Assembly: GCA_910588865.1 (NCBI GenBank)
Contig: CAJUSJ010000017.1
Location: 2,569-40,186, forward strand
Length of the DNA: 37,618 nt
From: an uncultured Lachnospiraceae bacterium
Lineage (GTDB): Bacteria > Bacillota > Clostridia > Lachnospirales > Lachnospiraceae
Direction: 5' to 3'
Below are positions 22,955 through 31,216 of this stretch, piece after piece. The translations under genes and the position numbers were made by a program. Under the pieces are notes generated by a model. The model searched no databases, was not told where the DNA came from, and saw only the letters and a list, made by a program, of their open reading frames with translations. Every line of letters begins with the position of its first letter. Position 1 is the first letter of the stretch.

Positions 22955-24590
22955 CAGATAAATCCCCTTTCGGTAAATCAGAGCGCTCCAGGCTCTGTTG
23001 ATATTTATAGTTTTTTGGTGACATTCCAGTTACTTTTTTAAAAACCTTGCTGAAATAATAGGCGCTTTCAAATCCCAGCTGGTCCGCGATCTCGTAGATC
23101 AAGTACTGTCCGGACTCAATCAGTTCCTTGGCCTGTTGGATCTTTACCTCGGCGATGTAGTCGGAGACGGTCTGGTTCATATACCGGCTGAAGGTGCTGC
23201 TTAAGTGCCCGGAGCTGATCTTCAGATAGTTCGCGATATCAGACAGGGTCAGCTTTTCCTTATAATGGTCGTGGATGTAACGTTTTGCCAGGTACACAAG
23301 CTTGTCTGAGCGCCGCTCTCTTCTGTCGGTGAGAAGGGCGCAGACCTTTTCACAGAAGCTGTCCAGCCACACCAGGATATCGTCCAGGCTGCCAAGCTGG
23401 GCCAGCTGTTCGGCGATGTTGATGCTGTAGGGAAATTCATCGCTCTCGGAAATGTCATTTTGCAGCAGGTCCCGGAGGTATGTGTATACATTGATGCAGG
23501 CGCTGAGGGCCTGGGGTTTGTTGGGCTTGTACTGTGCGAAGAGCTCTGTCAGTTCCTTAAAAATGTCGCGGAGGGTCTGGCTGTCATTCTCCTGCACGGC
23601 CAGGGACATGGCTTTTTTAAGAAAATTGATGTTAAATTCCCGCTCCGCGGAATGCTGGGCCATACCTTGTTTTTTAAAAAACACCATCCGGGAGGATGAG
23701 GAATAGTAGCAGTGGTCCAGGGCTGACCGGGCCTCGGACAAGGCCTGGGGAAGCTGGGAAAGTTCTGTCTTTTTCTGGCTGACGCCAAAAAGGGCGGTCA
23801 GGGCGAAGTAAGTGCTCAGGGCCATATTTACCTTGGCGCAGAAGTCGGCCAGGGATTTCTCATTGTCGCTTTCCGGCTTTGGGGAAACCACCATAAGCCG
23901 GGTGTCTTTCTTCGGCTCCAGTATGGCGCGGTTGAGAAAATAGCGCGCGGCAATGCCGGAGACCACATCCAGAAGCTGGCTGGAGATAAAGGGGAAGTCA
24001 TAATTTTCCGTCTGTCCAAAGAGAATCTGTTCTGGCTTCATCCGAAACAGGATCAAGTAGGCGCTGGGATAAGCGGCGGCGATTTCCGGATTAGCGGGAA
24101 GTTCGGCCTCAGGCGGATTCAGGATCAGCTGGGAAAAATAATTGTGCTCCAGCTGTTTTTTATTGTCCTGTAAAAGGGTGGTGTACAGCTCTTTGTTGTG
24201 ATGGCTCTCCATACGAGAACAGTACTCTTTGGCCCTGTTCAGGGCCTGTATCAGCGCCTGTGGTTTTAAATCCAATTTCACCAGGTAGTCAATGGCCCCC
24301 AGGCGCAGCGCCTGTTTGGCGAGCTGAAAATCTTCCAGATTGGTCAGGCAGATAAAGGCAAACTCCAGGTTCTGTTTCTGGCAGGTCTCAATGACCTCCA
24401 GGCCATTCATAACCGGCATGCGGATGTCGGTAATAACAATATCAGGATTGGTCTCCAGGATTAAATCAATGGCCTTGTGGCCGTTTGTGGCCTTGCCTAC
24501 AATAACGCAGTCATGGTCTTCCCAGCAAATCAGAGACGTGATGCCGGCGAGAATTAAGGGTTCATCATCAATTAAGATCACTCGGTACAT
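22923..24590 (-). CDS. YesN-type response regulator with AraC DNA-binding domain
   Basis: A 555-residue regulator. The receiver domain covers residues 1-120, with Asp10/Glu11 and the acceptor Asp55 (IVITDIRMPVMNG). A long middle region of about 300 residues follows. The C-terminal AraC-type double helix-turn-helix covers about residues 430-530 (LTLSDIANYLKISSGHLSSTF, split as LTLSDIANYLKIS and SGHLSSTF, then YEIADQLGFESAYYFSKVFKK). It pairs with the YesM-type kinase encoded 52 bases upstream. It probably activates the divergent ABC transporter, GH88 and PL8 genes when GAG fragments are sensed. The last 32 bases overlap the sulfatase gene. Confidence 0.93.
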   Translation of the reverse strand: MYRVILIDDEPLILAGITSLICWEDHDCVIVGKATNGHKAIDLILETNPDIVITDIRMPVMNGLEVIETCQKQNLEFAFICLTNLEDFQLAKQALRLGAIDYLVKLDLKPQALIQALNRAKEYCSRMESHHNKELYTTLLQDNKKQLEHNYFSQLILNPPEAELPANPEIAAAYPSAYLILFRMKPEQILFGQTENYDFPFISSQLLDVVSGIAARYFLNRAILEPKKDTRLMVVSPKPESDNEKSLADFCAKVNMALSTYFALTALFGVSQKKTELSQLPQALSEARSALDHCYYSSSSRMVFFKKQGMAQHSAEREFNINFLKKAMSLAVQENDSQTLRDIFKELTELFAQYKPNKPQALSACINVYTYLRDLLQNDISESDEFPYSINIAEQLAQLGSLDDILVWLDSFCEKVCALLTDRRERRSDKLVYLAKRYIHDHYKEKLTLSDIANYLKISSGHLSSTFSRYMNQTVSDYIAEVKIQQAKELIESGQYLIYEIADQLGFESAYYFSKVFKKVTGMSPKNYKYQQSLERSDLPKGDLSDEQKSDSSDD

Positions 24591-24642
24591 AAAAAACTCC
24601 TGTCAATGGTAATGTAATGTTAGTTGTTGTGTAAAAACGAGG

Positions 24643-26424
24643 TCACGGAATAAATTCCAGAGGAAGGGATACGGTGACACAGGTATAGACACCGACCTGA
24701 CTCTCAATTTGGAGCCCATACTCATCTCCATACACCAGTTTAATCCGGCGGTCTACATTTGGGAGGCCGATTCCGCTCATATAGTTTTTGGTGACCCGGG
24801 AGGTATCGGTGAGCATGCGGGCAATATTCTCTTCTGACATGCCCACGCCGTTGTCCCGGACCTGTATGTGGAGCACCTGATCTTCCGAGAAAACGCGGAT
24901 CTGGATAAGTCCAGGCTTTCCGCTGGGCTCAATGCCGGAAAAAATGCTGTTTTCCACCAAGGGCTGCAGGGTCAGTTTAATGATTTCCGCGTTATAGAGG
25001 GAGGGATCCTCCACGGAGATCTCAACATCAAAAAGCTCAATGTAGCGGATTTTCTCAATGGTCACATAGCTGTCGAGAAAATCCAGTTCCTGACGGACAG
25101 TCACCTTTTCGTTAAAGCCCTTGGCCATATTTTTGAGCAGAGAGGACAGGGCGGAAACTACTTTTACAATCCCCGCGTTGTGCTGCATGGTGGCGATCCA
25201 TTTGATGGAATCCAGGGTATTATAGAGAAAATGGGGATTAATCTGGGCCTGGAGTATCTTGATCTCCAGCCGCAGCTTCTCCTGCTCGTCCCGGATCCGG
25301 CTTTCCATCAGCTCTGACACATGGGAGGACATCTGGTTGATCTGCCGTCCGATCATCCCCAGCTCATCGTTGGTCTCAATATCGGGATTTGGGCTGAAAT
25401 TCCCGGAGGAGATCACTTCCATGTGATTTGTCAGGCGGGTGATGGGACGGATTAAGTACCGTGTAAATAAAAGGGACAAGATGAAACCAATAACAAGGCT
25501 GGACAGGAACACCAGCCCTATGGTGCCATATATGGCCCTGGGGTTTATGGGCATCTGATCCAGAGAAAGGATCTCACAGAGGATCAGGCCGCTGATGGGC
25601 TGCCGTTCCCAGATAAGGACACAGTCCAGGCCGGAGAGACGGGTCCGCAGGCTTCCGGCGGGATCCGTCAGGGTATTCAGTAAATCCCCAAGCTCATCCA
25701 GGGAAAAAGAATCCATATTCATGGCGCCAATGACAGACAGGTCGTCTGTCATTACAAATATGGATTTATCATTAGGAAACAGTTCAATGGCATCTTGAAA
25801 CAGCTTCGGAGAGATGGTAAGACAGACCCAGGCATCCGCGGGCAGATCCTTTTTGGAATATTGAAGAGGTCTGATCAGCGGAAGAAGCTGGGGAGTGGCT
25901 ATGGTGTTAATGGAAAAAGGGTTGTCTTTTAAGGTCAGCGTGTATTCCCGGATGTCTTTGTTCAGCAGCTCCTCAAACCAGGGTGTATCCATAAGACAGT
26001 CAGCGTCATTGTAGCTGCCGGAGGAAGTCCCGGCCTGGATAAAAAGTGAGCCTTTCTCATATATTGTAATCTTGTAGATATACTGGTTATACCCGGAGAT
26101 GGCGCAGAGGTCTCTTAGAACCTGAGCGGCATAGAGCTCCGACTGTTTGCTGACCCGCATATCATTTCCTGAGAGGATGGAGGTTAGGAACAGGGATTTC
26201 CGCCCCGCGCAGTTCTGTACAATATTGATCATCTCGTCACAGGCGATTTCAAGCCGGAAGGAGAGGGTGCGGAGCAGATTCACAGAGCTTGCGGTTTCAT
26301 TGTCAACCACATCCTTTTTGTAGGAAGAGTAGGTGTAAATGCTGATGATAAAAGCCACACAGATGATAACCAGAAGATTGTAAAGTATCATCCGTTTGCG
26401 GAACGTAATCGGTATTTTTTTCAT
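24643..26424 (-). CDS. YesM-type sensor histidine kinase
   Basis: A 593-residue membrane kinase. Membrane helix 1 is at residues 11-32. An extracellular sensor region of about 260 residues (probably a Cache-type fold) follows, then helix 2 at about 298-322 and a HAMP linker (RYLIRPITRLTNHME). The His-kinase domain of the YesM family has His398 in QINPHFLYNTLDSIKW, and the C-terminal ATPase domain has DNGVGMSEEN and GIGLPNVDRRIKL. The start at 26424 follows a GGGGGG-rich ribosome site; an upstream start at 26490 would run over the promoter. It likely senses a solute or its binding protein outside the cell and phosphorylates the YesN-type partner. Confidence 0.93.
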   Translation of the reverse strand: MKKIPITFRKRMILYNLLVIICVAFIISIYTYSSYKKDVVDNETASSVNLLRTLSFRLEIACDEMINIVQNCAGRKSLFLTSILSGNDMRVSKQSELYAAQVLRDLCAISGYNQYIYKITIYEKGSLFIQAGTSSGSYNDADCLMDTPWFEELLNKDIREYTLTLKDNPFSINTIATPQLLPLIRPLQYSKKDLPADAWVCLTISPKLFQDAIELFPNDKSIFVMTDDLSVIGAMNMDSFSLDELGDLLNTLTDPAGSLRTRLSGLDCVLIWERQPISGLILCEILSLDQMPINPRAIYGTIGLVFLSSLVIGFILSLLFTRYLIRPITRLTNHMEVISSGNFSPNPDIETNDELGMIGRQINQMSSHVSELMESRIRDEQEKLRLEIKILQAQINPHFLYNTLDSIKWIATMQHNAGIVKVVSALSSLLKNMAKGFNEKVTVRQELDFLDSYVTIEKIRYIELFDVEISVEDPSLYNAEIIKLTLQPLVENSIFSGIEPSGKPGLIQIRVFSEDQVLHIQVRDNGVGMSEENIARMLTDTSRVTKNYMSGIGLPNVDRRIKLVYGDEYGLQIESQVGVYTCVTVSLPLEFIP

Positions 26425-26445
26425 GGAGACCCCCCTTTCCTCATT

Positions 26446-26474
26446 ATCATACACAATTAATTCACTATATACAA
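26446..26474 (-). promoter_or_regulatory. Promoter for the kinase-regulator-sulfatase operon
   Basis: On the minus strand TTGTAT (26469-26474), a 17-base spacer and TATGAT (26446-26451), leaving a short leader. The rest of the very AT-rich 240-base gap (to 26662) must hold the divergent promoter of the transport operon, but I see no clear consensus pair there, as expected for an activator-dependent promoter. Confidence 0.55.
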
Positions 26475-26662
26475 GAATAAAAATGTACAATATATATAAA
26501 AAGTAACAGAATCTAAAAAAAGTATATGTTTTATATTTGTCCGGCGGGAGAATCCCAAAAAAAGGAATCTTAATCCGAAAATAGTAGATTCAGAAGGAGC
26601 TGGATTTTTGTTAAAATTAACACATCAAGGATCGAAAAGATCACAGGAGGAGGAAAAATATC

Positions 26663-28039
26663 ATGAGAAAAAGACAATTGACAGCAGCGATTATGGCACT
26701 GGCCTGCGGCGCTTTAACAGCCTGCGGAGGCGGCGGAGGAACAGCGCCGGCGGAAAATCAGGGCGGAACAACCCAGACCACAGCAGCTGGCTCCAATGAC
26801 AATTCCGGTTCCGGCCAGACCGCGGAGACAGCGGCCCCGGCTTCTGGTGAGAAACAGGTATTGTCTGTAACCACCTGGGATAATGAGTCCAGCCCCCAGT
26901 TCCAGGCAGTGATTGACGCGTATGAGGAGCAAAATCCCAACGTGGAGATCAAGATCATCGACACTTCCGCGGATGAGTACAACAACTCCCTGGGAATCAG
27001 CTTGTCCGCCGCACAGCCGGATCCGGATGTAATCTGGGTAAAAGATATGGGCTCCATGCTCCAGATGGCTGACAAAGAGCAGTTAATGCCGATTGATGAT
27101 TTTATCGCGAAAGACAATTTTGACATGTCCATCTACAAGGGAGCGGCAGAGCAGCTGATGTACAACGGAAAAGCTTATGCCCTTCCATATAGAAACGACT
27201 GGTATGTTCTCTATTATAACAAGGACCTGTTTGACGCCGCTGGCGTGGAGTATCCTTCCAATGACATGACCTGGGAAGAGTATTACGATCTGGCTGCCAA
27301 AGTGACAAGCGGTGAGGGGAGCAGCAAGGTATACGGTACCCACAACCACACATGGCAGGCCCTGGTAACCAACTGGGCAGTGCAGGATGGAAAGCATACG
27401 GTTGTGGAGAAGGACTACAGCTTTATGAAGAGCTGGTATGAGGAGGCTCTGGCTCTTCAGGATGCCGGGTATATCCAGGATTATTCCACCTTGAAGACAG
27501 CGAACATTCATTATTCTTCTGTATTTAAGAATCAGCAGTGCGCTATGATGCCTATGGGAACCTGGTTCATCGCTACCATGATGCAGTCACAGCAGGATGG
27601 CGAAACTGATTTCAACTGGGGCGTGGCTACCATTCCTCATCCAGCGGATACAGAGGCCGGATATACGGTTGGAGCCCTGACTCCTATCGCGATCAGCGCG
27701 TTTACCGATCAGCCTGACCTGGCATGGGATTTTGTGAAATTCGCGTCTTCCGAAGAAGCGGCGGAGATCCTGGCGGAACAGGGCGTGTTCACCGGTATTC
27801 CTTCTGAGACGGCTCTTCAGACCATCGCAAGCGCGGAGCTTTTCCCTGAGGGAGAGAGCAATGTGGAAGCCCTTAGCTATGTGCACTATTCCTTTGACCG
27901 TCCACTGGATCCTCAGATTGAGGAGATCCGCACCGTATTGAATGAGGTACATGAGATGATCATGATCCATTCCTACAGCGTTGACGAGGGAATCCAGGAA
28001 CTGACAGAAAGAGTGGCGGAGATTAAAGGCTGGAATTAA
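26663..28039 (+). CDS. ABC transporter sugar-binding lipoprotein
   Basis: A 458-residue extracellular solute-binding protein (family 1, sugar type). The signal peptide ends in a lipobox LTAC with Cys21 as the lipidated residue. A Gly/Thr/Ser-rich tether to about residue 70 follows, then the binding fold (VLSVTTWDNESSPQFQAVIDA, split as VLSVTTWDN and SSPQFQAVIDA; later YALPYRNDWYVLYYNKDLFD). The ribosome site is ACAGGAGGAGG. It opens the operon for transport and breakdown. By context it captures unsaturated GAG di- or oligosaccharides released by the PL8 lyase. A long stem separates it from the permease genes and could raise its mRNA level. Confidence 0.95.
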   Translation: MRKRQLTAAIMALACGALTACGGGGGTAPAENQGGTTQTTAAGSNDNSGSGQTAETAAPASGEKQVLSVTTWDNESSPQFQAVIDAYEEQNPNVEIKIIDTSADEYNNSLGISLSAAQPDPDVIWVKDMGSMLQMADKEQLMPIDDFIAKDNFDMSIYKGAAEQLMYNGKAYALPYRNDWYVLYYNKDLFDAAGVEYPSNDMTWEEYYDLAAKVTSGEGSSKVYGTHNHTWQALVTNWAVQDGKHTVVEKDYSFMKSWYEEALALQDAGYIQDYSTLKTANIHYSSVFKNQQCAMMPMGTWFIATMMQSQQDGETDFNWGVATIPHPADTEAGYTVGALTPIAISAFTDQPDLAWDFVKFASSEEAAEILAEQGVFTGIPSETALQTIASAELFPEGESNVEALSYVHYSFDRPLDPQIEEIRTVLNEVHEMIMIHSYSVDEGIQELTERVAEIKGWN

Positions 28040-28071
28040 ACTGCGTAAATTAAAAGAGTCACTGTAGAAAA

Positions 28072-28116
28072 ATACTCTCGGAATCTCCTAAAGATTAAAA
28101 GAGACTCCGAGAGTAT
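28072..28116 (+). promoter_or_regulatory. Intercistronic RNA stem between binding protein and permease genes
   Basis: ATACTCTCGGAATCTC (28072-28087) pairs with GAGACTCCGAGAGTAT (28101-28116) with one mismatch and a 13-base loop. No T-run follows on the plus strand, so it is not a simple terminator. A stem here fits 3'-end protection of the binding-protein mRNA, giving more binding protein than permease, as known for malE-malF type operons. Confidence 0.6.
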
Positions 28117-28141
28117 ATTAAAATATATGGAGGTTGTGCGC

Positions 28142-29059
28142 ATGAGCAGTGGGAAGAACAGTTTTTTGACTTCCAAGCAGAGACGAAAAATCCGAAACAA
28201 TATGACAGGGTACGCGTTTATCCTTCCTAACTTAATCGGTTACACAATATTTGTATTTATACCGGTTATATTTTCTTTTGTGTTGAGTGTGATGAGCTGG
28301 GATGGATCCCAGAGACCCATGACGTTTGTGGGAATTGAGAATTTTGTTGATATCTTTGGAGATAAGATCTTCAGGGGAACCCTGGTACATACAGTCAGTT
28401 ACGCGTTGATGACGGTTGTTCCCACTCTGATTCTGGCCCTCCTCCTTGCTGTGCTTTTAAACAATAAGATCAAGGGTGTGGCTATCTTCAGAACATCGTT
28501 TTACTTTCCTTACATCGCCTCCATCGTGGCCGTGGGCGCTGTGTGGAACATGCTGTTTCAGCCGGACTTTGGCCCGGTCAACGAGATCTTGAAATTTATA
28601 GGCATTAAAAATCCCCCCAGATGGGTGGTGGATAAGGACTGGGCCATGGTGGCTGTGTCCATTGTAAGTGTGTGGAAATATATGGGTTATTACATGATCG
28701 TATACCTGGCGGCTCTCCAGGGCATATCCAACTCCCTTTACGAGGCAGCCAGCATTGACGGAGCCAATGGTTGGCAGAAGCTTGTGTATATTACCGTACC
28801 CATGCTGACACCTACCACGTTTTTCGTGTTGATCATGCTGACCATCCAGTGCTTTAAGGTCTTTGACCTGGTATACGTTATGACAGGCGGCGGACCTGGA
28901 AACGCTACCAAGACCCTGGTCAACTATATTTATGAAAAAGCTTTTACCAGCTGGGAGTTTGGCCCTGCCAGCGCGGGCGCTATCGTGTTGTTTGCCATCG
29001 TGTTAGCCATCACTCTGGTCCAGTTCAGCGGCGAGAAGAAATGGTCCAAAGATTTATAA
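28142..29059 (+). CDS. ABC sugar transporter permease (MalF/UgpA type)
   Basis: A 305-residue inner-membrane permease with six hydrophobic helices. The EAA loop is YEAASIDGANGWQKLVYITV, which contacts the ATPase. The start was placed at 28142 (MSSGKNSF) because GGAGG lies eight to nine bases before it; the ATG at 28127 overlaps that site. It pairs with the next permease gene (13-base gap). No ATPase gene is in the window, so a shared MsmK/UgpC-type ATPase elsewhere probably powers it. Confidence 0.94.
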   Translation: MSSGKNSFLTSKQRRKIRNNMTGYAFILPNLIGYTIFVFIPVIFSFVLSVMSWDGSQRPMTFVGIENFVDIFGDKIFRGTLVHTVSYALMTVVPTLILALLLAVLLNNKIKGVAIFRTSFYFPYIASIVAVGAVWNMLFQPDFGPVNEILKFIGIKNPPRWVVDKDWAMVAVSIVSVWKYMGYYMIVYLAALQGISNSLYEAASIDGANGWQKLVYITVPMLTPTTFFVLIMLTIQCFKVFDLVYVMTGGGPGNATKTLVNYIYEKAFTSWEFGPASAGAIVLFAIVLAITLVQFSGEKKWSKDL

Positions 29060-29072
29060 AGGGGGAGACGTA

Positions 29073-29900
29073 GTGAACACAAAAAGAAAAGTAACAAAAA
29101 TAATCTTGTATGTTCTTTTGACCTGTCTGGCGGTGACCATGCTGGTTCCATTTTACTGGATGGTGATTTCCTCTCTGAAATTGAATAAGGATGTATTTTC
29201 CATTCCCATGAGATGGTGGCCAGAGACCATGCACCCGGAAAACTACAGCGTGATCTGGAAAAAGCTTCCTCTGGTTACCTTCTTTAAAAATACCGCGAAA
29301 CTGACCATCATCACCACCATTGTCCAGCTGTGCACCAGCTGCTTCGCGGCATATGGTTTTACTAAGTGTAAATTTGTGGGAAGAGACATGATTTTCCTTA
29401 TGTACGTGACCACCATAGCGGTTCCCTGGCAGGTGTACATGGTTCCCCAGTTTATCCTGGTGTCCAAGATGGGGCTCAATGATACCCATGTCGGATTGAT
29501 TCTCATGCAGGCCTTCTCAGCCTTTGGCGTGTTCCTCATCAGGCAGTTTTACATCAGCATTCCAGATGAACTGTGTGAGGCCGCCAGGATCGACGGGCTT
29601 AATGAGTTCGGGATTTTCCGGAAGATCGTATTTCCACTGGGAAAACCAGCCATGGCTACCCTTACCATCTTCACATTCACCAATGTGTGGAATGATTTTA
29701 TGGGGCCATTGATTTACCTGAAGACCAAAGAGCTGAAAACAGTACAGCTTGGTATCCGGATGTTTATCTCCCAGTACGGGGCGGATTACGCGTGGATCAT
29801 GGCAGCGTCTGTGTGTTCCCTGATTCCTATTGTGATCGTGTTCCTCAGCTGCCAGCGGTTCTTCGTGGAAGGCGTGGCTGCCAGCGGTATCAAGGGGTAA
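29073..29900 (+). CDS. ABC sugar transporter permease (MalG/AraQ type)
   Basis: A 275-residue permease with about six membrane helices and the EAA loop CEAARIDGLNEFGIFRKIVF. It starts with GTG at 29073, preceded by GGGGGA, 13 bases after the first permease. Together they form the membrane channel for the binding protein encoded upstream. The family covers carbohydrate uptake transporter 1 systems. Neighbouring GH88 and PL8 genes point to unsaturated uronic-acid oligosaccharides as cargo. Confidence 0.94.
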   Translation: MNTKRKVTKIILYVLLTCLAVTMLVPFYWMVISSLKLNKDVFSIPMRWWPETMHPENYSVIWKKLPLVTFFKNTAKLTIITTIVQLCTSCFAAYGFTKCKFVGRDMIFLMYVTTIAVPWQVYMVPQFILVSKMGLNDTHVGLILMQAFSAFGVFLIRQFYISIPDELCEAARIDGLNEFGIFRKIVFPLGKPAMATLTIFTFTNVWNDFMGPLIYLKTKELKTVQLGIRMFISQYGADYAWIMAASVCSLIPIVIVFLSCQRFFVEGVAASGIKG

Positions 29901-29930
29901 ATTAGGCAAAGTAAAAGGAGAGACAACGCT

Positions 29931-31109
29931 ATGGCACAGACGTTTGACTCATTGATGAAGTACCCGGCGGCGGACAAGGAGATGGCCAAGAAGGCCATGG
30001 AAGAGGCTGTCAGGATTGTCAGGGCAGATTTGCCGGTGTTTACGGATCATTTTCCATCATCTAACAGTTTCGGAGGCTTTTATGAGGCCACGGAAAATGT
30101 GGAGTGGACCACGGGGTTCTGGACAGGGGCAGTGTGGCTGGCTTATGAGTACAGCAAAGAGGAGTGTTTTAAGGAAGCGGCCCTTGTCCAGGTGGACAGC
30201 TTCTTTGAGCGGATCAAAAATAAAATTGACGTGAATCACCATGATATGGGATTCCTTTTCAGCCTTTCCTGTGTAGCGGCTTACAAGCTGGCAGGCAGTG
30301 AGAGGGGAAAGGAAGCCGCGTTGATGGCAGCGGATCATCTGGCGGAAAGATACCGGGAAAAGGGACAGTTTTTGCAGGCATGGGGCAATGTGGGGGAGCC
30401 CGCGGAATACAGGTTGATTATTGACTGCCTGCTGAACCTTCCTATCCTCTACTGGGCCAGTGAGGTGACAGGGGAGAAACGATATGCCCAGATGGCTGAA
30501 AACCATATAAAGACTGCCATGAAATGTATTCTCAGGGAAGATGATTCTACATATCACACCTATTTTATCAACATGGAGACAGGAGAGCCGGCTTACGGCG
30601 TGACCCACCAGGGGAACCGGAACAATTCCGCCTGGGCAAGAGGGCAGGCGTGGGGGATCTATGGAATCGCTCTCAGCTATCATTATCTCAGAGATGATTC
30701 CTATATTGACCTGTTCGTCAGGGTCACGGACTTCTTTATTCACCACCTTCCTGATGATCTGATCCCTTACTGGGATTTTGATTTCGACACAGGAAGCCAG
30801 GAACCAAGAGACTCTTCTGCCGCGGCGGTGGCTGTGTGTGGAATTCTGGAGATGATAAAGTATTTGGATGAGGATCGGGCGAAAAAGTATAAAGGCGCGG
30901 CGGACCGGATTATGGCCGCGCTTATAGAGAAGTGCGGAAACAGGGATTTAGAGAGTTCCAACGGCATTTTGCTTCATGGAACCTATGCCAGAGATTCGAA
31001 AGAAAATACCTGTAAAGACAGAGGCGTGGATGAATGTAACACATGGGGCGACTATTTCTATATGGAAGCCTTGACCAGGATGCTTTCGGATTGGAAGATG
31101 TACTGGTGA
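29931..31109 (+). CDS. GH88 unsaturated glucuronyl hydrolase
   Basis: A 392-residue enzyme that removes the 4,5-unsaturated uronic acid from the non-reducing end of lyase products by hydrating the double bond. Catalytic Asp residues are visible in the family positions: Asp105 (VNHHDMGFLFS) and Asp165 (RLIIDCLLNLP). The substrate-pocket WARGQAWGIYGIAL is also present. Length and (alpha/alpha)6 layout are normal. No signal peptide, so it works in the cytoplasm after import. It sits 30 bases after the permeases. Whether it prefers sulfated chondroitin or hyaluronan disaccharides cannot be told from sequence; the nearby sulfatase suggests sulfated substrates are handled as well. Confidence 0.93.
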   Translation: MAQTFDSLMKYPAADKEMAKKAMEEAVRIVRADLPVFTDHFPSSNSFGGFYEATENVEWTTGFWTGAVWLAYEYSKEECFKEAALVQVDSFFERIKNKIDVNHHDMGFLFSLSCVAAYKLAGSERGKEAALMAADHLAERYREKGQFLQAWGNVGEPAEYRLIIDCLLNLPILYWASEVTGEKRYAQMAENHIKTAMKCILREDDSTYHTYFINMETGEPAYGVTHQGNRNNSAWARGQAWGIYGIALSYHYLRDDSYIDLFVRVTDFFIHHLPDDLIPYWDFDFDTGSQEPRDSSAAAVAVCGILEMIKYLDEDRAKKYKGAADRIMAALIEKCGNRDLESSNGILLHGTYARDSKENTCKDRGVDECNTWGDYFYMEALTRMLSDWKMYW

Positions 31110-31216
31110 CAACCTTGCCTCCAATGGCTTTTCAGGGAAAGAAGGGGGCGGTGGAACAAACAGTAAAAGGAAAAATCGGAGAACAATAAATGGAGTAAGA
31201 AAGGAGAGAATGTATC

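Noticed and set aside
26491..26662. Catabolite-responsive (CcpA) site in the divergent GAG promoter region
   Set aside because: The gap is AT-rich, but no sequence close to the WTGNAANCGNWNNCW pattern was found by eye.
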